Made by a program: the position numbers and the translations under genes. The notes beneath the pieces were generated by a model. It searched no databases. It worked only from the letters and a program-made list of their open reading frames with translations, and was not told the origin of the DNA. 64,000 bases of DNA from Tenrec ecaudatus (lineage: Eukaryota > Chordata > Mammalia > Afrosoricida > Tenrecidae): contig NC_134536.1 in assembly GCF_050624435.1 (NCBI RefSeq), positions 128,844,758 to 128,908,757 on the forward strand. The letters are read 5' to 3'. Shown in pieces: positions 1 to 11,609 of the stretch (positions are counted from its first letter, which is position 1; every line of letters begins with the position of its first letter).

Positions 1-484
1 ACATACACCCCACCCCCCACTCCTGCAGGAAGGGCGTCTTAGAAAAGGATCCGGGCGACTGTACGCCCATCCCTAAGCCACAAAGAAGAATCCAGAACTG
101 AGGGATCAGCGGGATGGACACGAGAGCTCTGGGCTGGGTGCACTAGGGGCCCAGGAGAGCCACCTCTCTTCCCATCAAAGCAGCTCCTCTCCGAAACCCC
201 TCTCACGTGTGCGACTGACTGATAGCACAGGGAGGGGAGGTGGGACAGTGACGTCCACACACAACGACAGCCTTGCCCAAATGCCCCTCCAACGTCCCCC
301 AGCTGAGCCCATGGGTGGTTCAACTACGAACAGAGGCTGATGGTCTGCCCCCACTCAGGCTCCTCGAGGGGCTGGTTCTGGTTTTACAGTGGGGTCACCC
401 GCTGTGAGCTGGAACTGCTTGAAGGACAATGAGCAACAAGTGGAATCTGTTAGCAGAAGCCCTGGAGGGGGCTCAGTGGGTGGA

Positions 485-640
485 TCGGAGGGGGGATGAT
501 CAGTGGGTGGATGGGAGGGGTGGATGGAGGGGGATCAGTGGGTGGATCAGAGTGGGGGATGATCAGTGGGTGGATCAGAGTGGGGGATGATCAGTGGGTG
601 GATGGGAGGGGGATCAGTGGGTGGGTGGGTCTGAGGGGTG
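485..640. repeat. GC-rich minisatellite
   Basis: A G-rich tandem array built from imperfect copies of a roughly 28-base unit containing gatcagtgggtgga. Copies near 530-600 are almost identical and those at either edge are diverged. It gives short spurious G/W-rich ORFs. It is probably polymorphic in copy number. Confidence 0.8.
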
Positions 641-1429
641 GATGGAGAGGGAGGTGCAGGGCAAGCCAGCTGCTCAATTAGTCAAACCTTCAGACCTTCC
701 TGATGACGTGCTTGCTGGACTCTATAAACGTCGCGTTGCTGCTTAAAATAGAAACTTTCTAATCAGACGAAACTTCGTTTTATGCCTTTATTTCATCCCT
801 TAGCTGCAGAACCAGTAAATCGTTCCTTTGTGTTTAAGGAAAATCACCCCCAAAGCATTCTCTTTTTTTCTTCTTTAATCCGCGGTTTTCTGTTTTCGAG
901 AAAGCATCCTGGCTAAAGATAGCAAGATAAATATCTCATTCTCCAAATCAATAACAACAGATGAAAAGGGGGAGGAGGAAAAAAAAGAAACCTGGTGGAT
1001 AACAGGCAGAAAGCACTCCTTGTAGGTTATTTTTAAAGGCACCAGAAACTTTCAACTCATCACCAGATGGTTAAAGCCTAGGGCTAGTCTACTTTGAGGG
1101 GGGCAATTATGAAGCAGAAGCATGCACCACCAGCTCAGGGGTGGTGGGGGAAAGGGGGAGACAGCCCTATGTGTGGCTGATGCAATAACTGGATCGAATA
1201 GCCAAAAATATGACAAAGCCCCAGAAGTTCATTTCATGCCTACACTGTCAGTCTTCAAGTCAGGGTCTGGACGGCACCGAGGTCTGGCTCCACTTAAGTC
1301 TGGAACTGTCTGTCCCCCTGTTCCAGGGGGGTGCCTCTTACAGAACTCCAAAGTCACGCAGACAGCCGGGGGTTGGGGGTTGGGGTGGGCCTGCAGGCAG
1401 GACGGAGACACCCTGGCTGGCAGGCAGAA

Positions 1430-1722
1430 AGACTAAGGGAGAGAAAGAGAGACAGACAGACATAACAGAAACTGACAGGGAGAGAGGAGAAAGAGTGAAG
1501 GAGACAGAAACAAAGCCAGACCATGAGAGAGACTGACTTGACTGACAGAGATCCTAAGAGACAGAGACCAACAGGGGGGGAAAGATCAGTGGGAGCGGTG
1601 GGGGGAGGTGAAGCAGAGAGAGAAACAAAGAAAGAACCCCCAAGCCCAGGAGACAGAGAGAAGGGCAGAGACCCCAACAGGCTGAGGGAGGTGAGAGGCT
1701 GACAGGCAGACGAACAGACACA

Positions 1723-1771
<49 letters not shown>

Positions 1772-1785
1772 AGACAGACAGCCAA
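1430..1785. repeat. Polypurine tract followed by (CA)n microsatellite
   Basis: From about 1430 the plus strand is dominated by GAGA/GACA motifs, followed at about 1725-1767 by an uninterrupted CA run and then mixed CA/GACA. Low-complexity sequence; the long minus-strand ORFs across it are artefacts. Confidence 0.85.
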
Positions 1786-2005
1786 GGAGAAACACAAGGT
1801 CATAAAGAGAGAAAGGGGAAAGGCAGACAAAGGCATACCAGACACACGAGTGTGCAAAGCACACGCACATGTGTGCACACTTACATACACACGTGTGTGT
1901 GCAGCCTGCGAGCCACACAAGGCTCCTCCCCTGGAATGCAGGTCCCCAAGCCACGTTGACTTGCTGCTCCCCTGGCCAAGGAGGGGCTCCAGACTCAGAA
2001 ACATA

Positions 2006-2022
2006 CCCCCCCCCCCCCCCCC
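2006..2022. repeat. Poly(C) run of 17
   Basis: Seventeen consecutive C on the plus strand. Homopolymer of this length is prone to slippage and sequencing error. Confidence 0.9.
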
Positions 2023-2574
2023 GACACAAGCCACAGGGCTGCTCCTTGTCATAGTGAACACCAACAATTGGGACCCAGCTCTCTGGTAGAGTAGGAGAGC
2101 CGAGAGAACGAGGGGAGGGAGGGGGCTCGCTATAGACGGGATCCACGCCACTTCTAGTGGAAGGTCCTCAAATTAGAGGCTCCTGGTTAATAATTCACCA
2201 GGAAAAGCACAGTCTCTTCCCGGGCTCATCCATTATTCACCAAGATAAATGTAGCATATTGTTGTACTTCAGAAACAGCCGGAGCCATCGAGCCAGGAGT
2301 AAGGAGGCAGCAGGGTCATTTCCACCCAATCTTTCCAGAACCCCTGACCCAGCAGTCCTGTGGCTTCTCCTGCACAGGCAAGAGGGCCAGGCCCGAACTC
2401 TCACTGGGGGATCTCTGAGTGGGTATGTGTGTGTGGGGGGGGGGCTGTCCACAGGCACATAAACCTCCAGTGTCTAGCACCAGGATGCCAGTGCTGGACC
2501 CTGCACAGTGTGATGTGAAAGCCCACCAGCTCACCAGACCCCAGTGCCTGTGGCTGACTCAAAGGGGCAACACT

Positions 2575-2760
2575 GTGGTGCTTAGGTGAGGCGCTGAGCT
2601 GGTAACCTCAATGTCAGTGGTTCAAAGCCACCAGCTGCTCCGAGGGGGAAAGATGAGGCTTTTTCCTCCCATCAAGAATTACAGCCTCAAAGCCCTCCAG
2701 AGAGTCTCTGAGTCAGAATCGATTTTATGGCAGTGGGTTTGGTTTGATGTGGTTTAGGGT
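2575..2760 (+). repeat. AfroSINE copy
   Basis: Shows the tRNA-derived head (box B-like ggttcaaa followed by gccaccagctgctcc), the middle gaaagatgaggctttt, and the tail gagtcagaatcgat...ggcagtgggttt. This order is that of afrotherian tRNA-derived SINEs in plus orientation. Moderately diverged. Confidence 0.75.
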
Positions 2761-2989
2761 AGTAACGTTCCTGGAAAGTTTTAAAAGTTTGACTTTCACC
2801 CCAAACTTGTTCTCTTTTACCAAATGCAAAAAAGACCTGTGTCGCTAGGTGACAAAGAGCCTCTGAGCAGTCACCCTGTTCTTTGCGCCTGTTTCCCCGA
2901 CGGGCTGATGGCAGCGGCTCTCTTCACTCGGAAGGTAAATTTGATTCGTGTGAGGATGAAATGCCCTCTGGTAAGTTTGAAGAGCTACA

Positions 2990-3195
2990 CGCCTTTACCA
3001 AAACCAAACTCACTCCATCAAGTGAACGCTGACGCGTAGCAGTCCCGTAGGACAAAGCAGGACTGCCCCTTCAGGTCCCGAGGCTGTAAACCTCCACGGA
3101 GCAGAAAGCCTCATCCTACTCCCAAGGAATCAGTGATTCCGACTGATGACCTTGAAAGTTAGTAGCCCGACTGCTGACCTTCTATGCCACTAGAA
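2990..3195 (-). repeat. AfroSINE copy, reverse orientation
   Basis: Read on the minus strand it gives head, agaaagatgaggctttct-like middle and gtcggaatcgactc-like tail. On the plus strand the tail complement (aaaccaaactcactccatc) comes first and the box B complement last. Confidence 0.65.
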
Positions 3196-3334
3196 TTCCT
3201 TACACAAGTTTAAATCCCTGGCGCAAGACAGCTAAGGCGGATGGTACTGCGGCCAAGACCTCTGAGTCTAGAGTGGGACGGCTGGCCTCAAATTCCCACT
3301 CTCTTTACCAAGAATGACCTTGCCTCCATTTCCC

Positions 3335-3510
3335 TATGGCACTCTGACTCCCAGGGACCGGACAGCACAGCAGGGCCGCCCCCTGCCCCCCGGGTTTCGG
3401 AGGCTGTAAGCCTTTCTGGAAGCAGACTGCCATGGCTTCTTCTCCTAGAGAGGGTCTGAACCACAGACCTTTTGGTTACCAGCCAAACAGCACTGCACAT
3501 GCAGCTCTAA
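3335..3510 (-). repeat. AfroSINE copy, reverse orientation
   Basis: Contains cggaggctgtaagcctttctgga and ctgaaccacagaccttttggttaccagcc, the complement of the SINE head with its box B. It lies directly against a copy in the opposite orientation starting near 3535. Confidence 0.6.
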
Positions 3511-3534
3511 GCCGGGCTAGTCATGGCAATGAGA

Positions 3535-3710
3535 GGGGAGCCCTTGTGGCACAGTGGGTACAAGCTGGGCTGTTAATTGAAAGGTCAGCAGTTCAAAACC
3601 ACCAGACAGCTCCACACGAGAAAGATGGGTCTTCCTAGTCCTGTAGAGAGTTAACAATTGAGGGGTGTGAATAACCTTGCTATCAGAGTATTGCAGAGGC
3701 AATTACAGGA
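3535..3710 (+). repeat. AfroSINE copy
   Basis: Starts with gagcccttgtggcacagtgg, followed by gctgggctgttaattg and aaggtcagcagttcaaaacc, the box A/B head of the family, then agaaagatgggtcttcctag. The 3' part is diverged. Confidence 0.75.
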
Positions 3711-4199
3711 CATGTAAACCCCACCAACTCATTGCTACAAGTCCATGCCGACTCGGAGTGACGCCCTGTGGGTTTAAGAGTAAACGGCGGGGAAAGCCTG
3801 GTTGACATAATAGATACAGTTAGGCTAAAATGTGACGTCTTATTGGATCCCCTGTTGACCCATTTAAAAGCTGTATCAGTTAGAAAAGAAAAGGGAAGGG
3901 GGAATACACCTGGAGTACCGTTAGGTGAATCTCCTCTGGACACGGACCAGGGATGGGAATAGATTTGCTAGCTATCACGCAGAATGCATTAGAATCCCAG
4001 AAGATTGTGGCAGATGTAGTTAGGTTAAAATGTAACACTTTACCATTCCATCTCCCTGTTGACTCATTTTAAAACTGTTCTAGTTTTTAATATCCTCTGC
4101 TTTCGGTTTGATTGGTTTTTCTCAATTTTATTTTGTTATTGATGTTAGCTTTTTTTTGTCTGTGTTTCTGTGTTCCTGTACATGAGATCCAGGAGGGGT

Positions 4200-4575
4200 G
4201 AATCTACGGAGACTGGATTCAGGGATCCTTAGGGGTATGGCAAGGGAGGCTGAGGGGAAACGGGGAGCTAATAACAAGGACAAGAAAGAAGACAATGCCT
4301 CCCTGGGGGAAGACGACAGAAAAGTGAAGTGGGTGAAGACAGTGCAAGATATGACAAAATAATAATAATTTATAAATTATCAAGGTTTCATGAGGTGGGT
4401 GGTGAGGAGGGAGGGGGAAAATGTGGAGCTGATACCAAGGACTCAAGTAGAAAGCAGATGTTTTGAGAATGATGAGGACAACAAATGTACAAATGTGCTA
4501 GACACAATGGATGGATGGATGGATTGTGATGAGTTGGATGAGCCCAATAAAATGATAAAAAAGAAACAAAAAGTT
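4200..4575 (+). repeat. Afrotherian L1 3' UTR end
   Basis: Carries the family landmarks in sense order: a gggaagacgacagaaaagtg-like block, aataataatttataaattat, ctcaagtagaaagcag, tgatgaggacaacaaatgta, the short (GGAT)n run and the terminal cccaataaaatgat polyadenylation signal followed by an A-rich tail. Confidence 0.75.
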
Positions 4576-4664
4576 CTAAAATGAATTGTAGTAATGATTT
4601 TACAACTCTTCTTGATATGGCTGAACTACTGAATTAAATGACATGTGGGTTATATCCCAATAAG

Positions 4665-5110
4665 ACTATTCTTTAAAGATGGAGTTACAGTCTTGGAAGC
4701 CCACAGGGGAAGTTCTGTCCTGTCCTACAGGGTCACTACGAGGTCAGCATGGATTCAATGGCCATGAATTTGGTTTGCCTTTGGTGGCACAGTGACTAAA
4801 GTACTGGGCCACTGCCCAAACAGTCAGTAGCTGGTATCTACAAATTGCTCCGTGGCAGAAAGACGTGGCGATCTGTTTCCATAAAAAGAATGACAGTCCT
4901 ATAAGCACTCTGTCCCAGAAAATTCCAAAAGACCTGGCTGCCACTGAGTCTAATTCTGACTCATAGCCACCTTATAGGATAGGTAGAACTGCCCCTGTGA
5001 GTTCCTGAGACTGTCACTCTTTACAGGAGCAGAAAGCCTCATCTTTCTCCCATGCAGCTGGCTGGTGGTTTTGAACTGCTGTCTTTGTGGCTAGCAGACC
5101 AACGGGCTCC
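4665..5110. repeat. Cluster of three AfroSINE fragments
   Basis: 4665-4780 is a plus-strand SINE tail (gttacagtcttggaagccca through agggtcactacgaggtcagc). 4780-4925 is a plus-strand head-like segment (tttggtggcacagtgactaa, attgctccgtggcagaaaga). 4935-5110 is a reverse copy ending in the box B complement (ggtggttttgaactgctgtc). Confidence 0.6.
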
Positions 5111-5129
5111 TAACTTTATCTACTACAGT

Positions 5130-5735
5130 GATGTTCTAAATCTGAATTGAAGACTGAGCATGAGAGTGGGACAAGAGGAAAGTCAAAGGAAATAGAGGAA
5201 AGAACTAAGAGGCAAAGGGCATTTATAGAGGTCTAAATAAAAGCACGTACATATGCAAATATATTTATATATGAGAATAGGGAAATAAATCTATGTGCCT
5301 ATATTTATAGGTTTAGTATTAAGGTAGCAGAAGGACATTGGGCCTCCACTCAAGCACTCCCTCAATGCAAGAATACTTTCTTCTATTAAATTGGCATTCT
5401 ATGATGCTCACCTTCCCGACACAATCGCTGAAGACAAAGCGGGTGAATAAGCAAATATGGTGAAGAAAGCTGATGGTGCCCGGCTATCAAAAGATATAGT
5501 GTCTGGGGTCTTAAAGGCTTGAAGGTAAACAAGCAGTCATCTAGCTCAGAAGCGACAAAGCCCACATGGAAGAAGCACATCAGCCTGTGTGATCACAGGT
5601 GTCAAAGGGATGTTATCAGGCATCAAAGAACAAAAAATCATATCATTGTGTGCTCACCTCCCTGATAAGATTGTTGAAGACAAATGGGTGTTTTACGAGG
5701 CCCCTGATAAAATGATTTAAAAAAATAAAAGGAAG
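5130..5735 (+). repeat. Afrotherian L1 3' UTR fragment, sense
   Basis: Contains the internal 3' UTR landmarks aagcaaatatggtgaagaaa, ctgatggtgcccggctatca, gtctggggtcttaaaggctt, aacaagcagtcatctagctc and aagcccacatggaagaagca, then an A-rich end. An inverted copy of the same block lies at 5970-7015. Confidence 0.75.
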
Positions 5736-5764
5736 CCCCTGCTCCTCCCCAAACTGAAGACAAA

Positions 5765-5965
5765 GCAACTAACCAAACCAAGTCCACTGCCATCCAGTCG
5801 ATGCTGACCCATAGCAACCCTGTGGGGCAGGAGAGAACTAGGGTCAGGAGAGGACTGCCCCTGTGGGTGTCAGAGACTGACTCTTTACTGAGCTAGGAAG
5901 CCCTCTTTATCTCTCAAGGAGCTGCTGGCTGGTAGTTTTGAATTGCTGACCTTTTGCTTAGAGAG
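5765..5965 (-). repeat. AfroSINE copy, reverse orientation
   Basis: On the plus strand it runs from tccactgccatccagtcgat and cccatagcaaccctgtgggg to ggtagttttgaattgctgac, the tail-to-head order of a minus-strand SINE. A short duplicated segment is visible around 5835-5870. Confidence 0.7.
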
Positions 5966-5969
5966 TTTG

Positions 5970-7015
5970 ATTCAGATTTTTTAAAATAGTTTTATTAGGG
6001 ACTCATACAACTCATCACAATCCATACATACATCAATTGTGTAAAGCACATTTGTGCATTCATCGCCCTCATCATTCTCAAAACATTTGCTCTCCACCTA
6101 AGCCCAGGCATCAGCTCATCTTTCCCCTCCCTCCCCGCTCCTCCCTCCCTCATGAACCCTTGATAACTCATGTGATTATTTTGTCATATCTTGCCCTGAC
6201 CGGCGTCACCCTTCACCCCCTTTTCTATTGTCCGTCCCCCAGGGAGGAGGTCACATGTAGATCCTTGTAATCGGTTCCCCCTTTCCATCCCTCCCTCCTC
6301 TATGCTCCCAGTATCACCACTCACACCACTAGTCCTGAAGGGCCCATCGCCCTGGATTCCCTGTGTTTCCAGTTCCTATCTGTACCAGTGTCCATCCTCT
6401 GGTCTAGCTGGATTTGTAAGGTAGAATTGGGATCATGATAGTGGGTGAGGAGGGATTCATTTAAGAACTAGAGGAAAGTTGTGTTTCATCATTGTTTCAC
6501 AGCACCCTGACTGGCTCATTTCTCCCCCTAGACCCTTCTGTAAGGGTATGTCCAGTTGCCTACAGATGGGCTTTGGGTCCCCAGCCCACACTCCCCCTCA
6601 TTCACATTGATAAAGATTTTTTGTTCTTTGATGCCTGATACCTGATCCCATCGACACCTCGTGATCACACAGGCTGATGTGCTTCTTCCATGTGGGCTTT
6701 GTCGCTTCTGAGCTAGACGGCTGCTTGTTTATCTTCAAGCTTTTAGGACCCCAGACACTATATCTTTTGATAGCCGGGCACCATCAGCTTTCTTCACCAC
6801 ATTTACTTATGCACCCATTTGTCTTCAGCAATTGTGTCAGGAAGGTGAGCACTGTGGAATGCCAGTTTAATAGAACAACGTGTTCTTACATTGAGAGAGT
6901 ACTTGAGTGGAGGCCCCATGTCCATTGGAGCCAGGGCTTCCTTGTCAGCCTCTGGTGCCATCTTTCTGTAAAGATGTTACCATTGATAGTAGGTACACAG
7001 TTCCGTCTGGGATGA
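5970..7015 (-). repeat. Afrotherian L1 3' UTR, reverse orientation
   Basis: Begins with the complement of the L1 end (ttttattagggactcataca, then cacaatccatacatacatca) and continues through ccagttcctatctgtaccag, ttttgttctttgatgcctga, catgtgggctttgtcgcttc and tagccgggcaccatcagctt. It is about 1 kb, the longest copy in this part of the intron. Confidence 0.75.
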
Positions 7016-9220
7016 CGGGAAAATTTGGCACTGGATCACAGTGATGAGAGTGTACTTTTACCACCACTGAATTTGTACACCCAAGATGATTAAATCAGTA
7101 CACTTTCTGCTATGCGTATTTGGGGTGTGGTCAGCTCTGAGTCATGGCAAGCCCAGGTGCAAATGAGTGAAATGCTGCTGCGTCCCGCGCCACGTCTATG
7201 ACCCCGGGCACACTTCAGTCCTTGGTTGCAGCCATGTGTGGATCCCTCTGACTGGGGCTCTCTGCAGCCGAGCCTCCTCTGTCACCAACCACGATGCCCT
7301 TCTCTGACCATCTGTCCCCCGGGTGCCGCCCACATGCAAAGTAAGCGAGTCCAGATCTTGGATGATGTTCTCTGGCCCACACAGAGTCTCCGTTGGCTAT
7401 TTTTAGGAAATGCATTTCTTTCTTTTTCTTCCTTTTCTGTCTCCACAATGGAGGGGGTTTATTAAGGAGGTTACCACAAATCCGGATCCGCACACAGTAA
7501 GGATACAGCCCTGGTCCATAATTCGTAACACAGTTCGGCAGTCAGCAGCCAGGTCTCTCTCTGGTCTTCAGCCTCGAGGTTCCGTGGTCCATTGGCATTG
7601 GCCTCCATGGGCCCGGAAGCCAGCCCTGCCCGGTGCTGTGTACCACAGCTCCATAGTCCCAGGCTCCACACGTATCGGTGCTGAAGTGCCCATGCCACAG
7701 GCTCTGGTGGCCTTGGTCTGGACAGCCTTCACTCCTCGGAGAGAGATGTGGACGTGCTCTCCCCAAGAGTGCTGCTGTTTCTCTCTCTCTCTCTTGCTAA
7801 GGAAGTGGACACCCAGACGTTTGCTCTGAGCCCGACTTGGCCTGGAGGCTCCACTGAAACCTATCCCCATAAACGATGCTGCTGGTATTTGAAATACTGT
7901 TGGCATCACTTCCAGCCCCAAAGCAACACATCAGCCCTTACAGTGTAGCCAATGGGGACCGGTGGGGCATGCATATTAAAATCAACCACCACCCCCAAAG
8001 CCACATAGTCACTTTCAATAAAAACGGAATCCAGAGCAAGTCTGTCTGGGTGAAAATGGGCCCAGGTGCTCTCCTGGAGTTTGGTATGAAGCAAGTCTCT
8101 GGCCTCAAGAGCAAAGACTATCATTGTGTGGGAACGCCAGAGGTCAGGTTCAGGTGTCCACGAATGCCTGGGCAACCATCGGCGTCCACTCTCTGACCCC
8201 CTAAGGCACCAATGAGATCGAGTGAGACTGTTCTGGGCCACACGGAGAACAACTCCTGGCTCCACAAAATACAGACACCAACTCTCAAGAGCGACCCGAC
8301 TATCAGGAAGTGCTTTTCACCAAATGACGGAAGGGAGTTTGCTGGCCTGAAGATATAAGCTGTTAGGGATCCGTGACTCGAAAGTGATCCAACCTCCACA
8401 GAAAAAAAGGATCTAAAACCTGTGAAGACAGAAATCTCCAAACAACAAATATAAGAAATGTCCCTGTGTGGACGTGCACACACACGTTATCTAAGAAATG
8501 CACACTGCAGCGAGCTATCCTCAGACGAAGGCCAAGATGTTTAAAACTAACACTCCGTACAAGTGAGTCCACGGAGAAAGTGTCATCCTGGAAGTAACTG
8601 CTCTCCAGAAAGCAGCCTGGTACGGCTGCACTCCGCTCTCACGACCCTGCAGGACAGGGTAGAACTGCCCCGTCTTTCTCCCGCAGAGCAGCTGGTGGTT
8701 TGGAACCTCTGACCTTGCAGATCCCGGTCCAACGCGTAACCTTCTTAAAATAAAAACCAACCCATGACCTTTCTTCTTGGAGAAGTGGATGATTCCACAC
8801 CTGGGGCAAGCAACGTGCAAGACGAGTGGGGGGAACCGGGTATCCTACAAGGAAACAGAGCGAAGACTAGCAGCAGGGTCGCTGTTAAAGGTTCCAGGTT
8901 TCACCTTGACGAGGACCCCACCTACCCTGCCAATGATGTGACCGTTGAAGCTTCCTTCGGGTTAGGAACCGACGTACCACCCCCCCCCCCCCAGTCCCCT
9001 GGTCAGTTTGTCACGCTGCGGTGGCTTCCGTGTTGCGGTGACACTAGAAACTGTGTCACCCCCAACATCTCAAATCTCAGCAGGGTCACTCCTGACGGGC
9101 AGCTTGCAGTGGAGCATCCCAGGCAAAGGTAGACTAAGAAGAAAGGCCTGGCAGAAGACTTGCTGAAGTCCAGCAACGCATCAAGCAGCTAGATTTCTTC
9201 ACGGCTATTTCATCAGGAGG
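7016..9220. other. Intronic sequence without a recognised gene
   Basis: Apart from a reverse AfroSINE fragment at about 8605-8745 (gggtagaactgccccgtctt, gcagctggtggtttggaacc) and a C-rich run near 8979-8992, I recognise nothing here. Overlapping ORFs of 60-140 codons on both strands around 7.2-8.6 kb have no domain I know and no paired splice sites, and look like chance ORFs. An old, diverged LTR cannot be excluded around 7.4-8.4 kb. Confidence 0.4.
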
Positions 9221-9226
9221 CATCAA

Positions 9227-9228
<2 letters not shown>

Positions 9229-9270
<42 letters not shown>
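9229..9270. repeat. (TG)n microsatellite
   Basis: About 20 uninterrupted TG dinucleotides on the plus strand. Confidence 0.9.
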
Positions 9271-9271
<1 letters not shown>

Positions 9272-9639
9272 GGGGTGGCGTGCATCATGTTTGGTGAAGC
9301 AGAGTGAGGGTGTGGTGGACCCCCAGCTAGATGGATTCGCAGAACAGCCATGGTGATGGACCGGAAGCTGATCGGGAGGACGCTGCAGAGCTGCCCGTGA
9401 GGACCCACGGGGTGGAGTCCACGCCACAGGCAACAACAGCCACGAGCCAGCGAAAGGACCACACGGCGTACCCGTGGGGCGCGCTTTGTAGTCCATGAGC
9501 TCACTGTGAAGAAACAGAGCCGCCCCTTTCACAGGTGATCTTTGAAGGAGGCTACAGAACCAACTCAGTGTTTTTAATCCGGAGAGAAGAGGACCACGCG
9601 GTTGATTTGCTGTTTCTCCAATAGCCCTGCCTCTGGGAT

Positions 9640-10060
9640 AATTAAGCTGTTAATGAAGTGAAATTTGATGAGAGTAGTGACACCAATACCAGGAGGGGAG
9701 GGGGAAGGTGTGAGGAGAAAGGGGGAACCGCCCACAATGATCTCCATAGAGCCCCTTCCAGGGGGACAGACATTAGAAAAGTGGGTGAAAGGAGACATCG
9801 GTCAGTGCAAGACATGAAAAAATAATAATTTATATATTATCAAGGTTTCATGACGGAGGGAAGGGGGCAGGGAGGGAGGGAAAAAATGAGGAGTTGATAC
9901 CAAGGGCTCAAGTAGGAAAAAAAAAACGTGTTGAAAACAATGAGGCAAACAAATGTACAAATGTTCTTGACCAATGGATGGATGGATGGATTGTGATAAA
10001 AGCTGTTCACGCCCCCAATAAAATGATTTTTTAAATTATCAATAAAGGAAAAATAAATAA
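9640..10060 (+). repeat. Afrotherian L1 3' UTR end
   Basis: Sense copy with a caataccaggaggggagggg-like start, aataataatttatatattat, aagggctcaagtaggaaaaa, (GGAT)n and the terminal gcccccaataaaatgatttt. Confidence 0.75.
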
Positions 10061-10119
10061 AATAAAGTGAAGTTTGACCTCATGGCAACCTTCAGTCAAC
10101 ACATGGAATGTCACCCTCT

Positions 10120-10300
10120 TACACCCCCGGTGGTGTAGTGGCTACACGGTGCGCAGGGTCAGTAGTTCAAAACCACCAGCAGCTCCGCAGGAGGGAGGTG
10201 GGGCTTTCTTCTCCTGTAAGTAGCTACCATCTTAGAAGCCACGGGGGATCGGTGTGAGTGAGCACTGGCCCCATGGCAGTGAGTGTGGTTGTTTTCATGA
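10120..10300 (+). repeat. AfroSINE copy
   Basis: Head cccccggtggtgtagtggct, box B-like tcagtagttcaaaaccacca and gctccgcaggagggaggtgg; tail near 10270 reads ccatggcagtgagtgtggtt. Confidence 0.7.
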
Positions 10301-10309
10301 AACCACGAG

Positions 10310-11005
10310 GAGCCCTGGTGAAACAGTGAGTTACGAGTTGACCTGTGAACCATGAGGTTGACAGCTCAAACCCACCAGCCACTCCACAGCAGAAAGATGA
10401 GGCTCTTTCCTCTTCATAACAATTTAAAGCCAGTCAGGGTGCAGTATAGCACCGATGAAACACACAGTTTTCCTCTAGTTCTTTGGTGCTTCCTTCACCC
10501 TACTATTATGACCTCAATTCTGCCTTACAAATCGGATTAGACCAGAGCATGAACACTGCTACAGATAAGAGCCCACAACACAGAGAATCCAGGACAGATA
10601 AACCCCTCAGGGCCAACAAGGAGAGTAGAGATACCAGGAGGATTAGGGGAGGGTGGGGGAGGAAGGGGGACTGGATCACAAGGATCAAACTAGAATCCCC
10701 TCCCAGGGGAACGAATAACGGAAAAGGGGTGAGGCGTGCCAGAGGACGATGTAAGATATGGAAATAATAATCTGTAACTTATCAAGGGTTCGTGAGGACG
10801 GGTTGGGGAGGGAAGGGGAAGGAGTAGCTGATATCAGGGGCTCAAGTGAGAAAAGAATGCTTTGAAAATGATGGCGGCCTATGTGCTTGACACACTGGAT
10901 GAATGTATGGATTGTGATAAGAGATGTAAGAGCCCCCAATAAAAGGATTATAGGGTCACTATAAGTCGGAATCAACTCAGTAGCAGTGAGTTTGGGGTTT
11001 CTGAT
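10310..11005 (+). repeat. AfroSINE interrupted by an L1 3' end
   Basis: 10310-10425 is a SINE head (gagccctggtgaaacagtga through agaaagatgaggctctttcc). It switches to L1 3' UTR at about 10427 (gccagtcagggtgcagtata), which runs to the aataaaaggatt end near 10950. SINE tail sequence resumes directly (tagggtcactataagtcgga, caactcagtagcagtgagtt). The order is that of an L1 end inserted in a SINE. Confidence 0.65.
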
Positions 11006-11334
11006 GTGAAATCATGGATCTCGAAGTGATTGTTGAAGGCGGTTCATGTTACAAAGACAGCCATGCAAGGAGGCAATAAGTAAGTGAGATCTGAACTTGG
11101 TCTAGTGTACAAAGTGCACACTTTGTACAGATCATCCTCCCTAGCTCCGACAAATCTCCTGTGGTTGTTTCTTGGGTCTTTGTGCCCTGTCTTCTCCACT
11201 GCAGTCTAAGCGCCCCAGAACAGCTCTTGGCGGTCTCCCGCGGGGCAGGTGCCTGGCCTGTCGGAAATGCTGGGAGAAGCAGAGCTGCCTTGTGGTGGTC
11301 TTCCCCAGCCAGACATGTAGCCCCCTGATCCCTA

Positions 11335-11550
11335 CATGAGACGCGCCCGGTGGCGTAGTGGTCACACACCGATGTTCAATCCACACGGTCAACAGTTTGA
11401 AACCACCCAGCTGCTCCCCAGGAGAGAAACCAGGCTTCCTACTCCCGTGGCGAGTGACAGGCTCAGAAACTCAGGGGCAGTTCTACCCCGTCCTGTAAGG
11501 TCGCTATGGATCAGCATCGACTCAATGGCAGTGAGTTCGGAGCGTGGGAT
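11335..11550 (+). repeat. AfroSINE copy, near full length
   Basis: Full head-to-tail order: gcgcccggtggcgtagtggt, caacagtttgaaaccaccca, gctgctccccaggagagaaa, ttctaccccgtcctgtaagg and gactcaatggcagtgagttc. Confidence 0.8.
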
Positions 11551-11609
11551 CCCTACAGGATGGGGAAGTCACAGAGGGTCAGTGCCCAATATGGACTCCC
11601 AGCAGGCAA

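Noticed and set aside
1354-2151. 265-codon minus-strand ORF with cysteine/valine repeats
   Set aside because: It is the translation of polypurine and (CA)n simple repeats.
7215-8820. Cluster of ORFs of 90-140 codons as a retrogene
   Set aside because: No recognisable protein family, no poly(A) tail or target duplication seen, and comparable ORFs occur on both strands.
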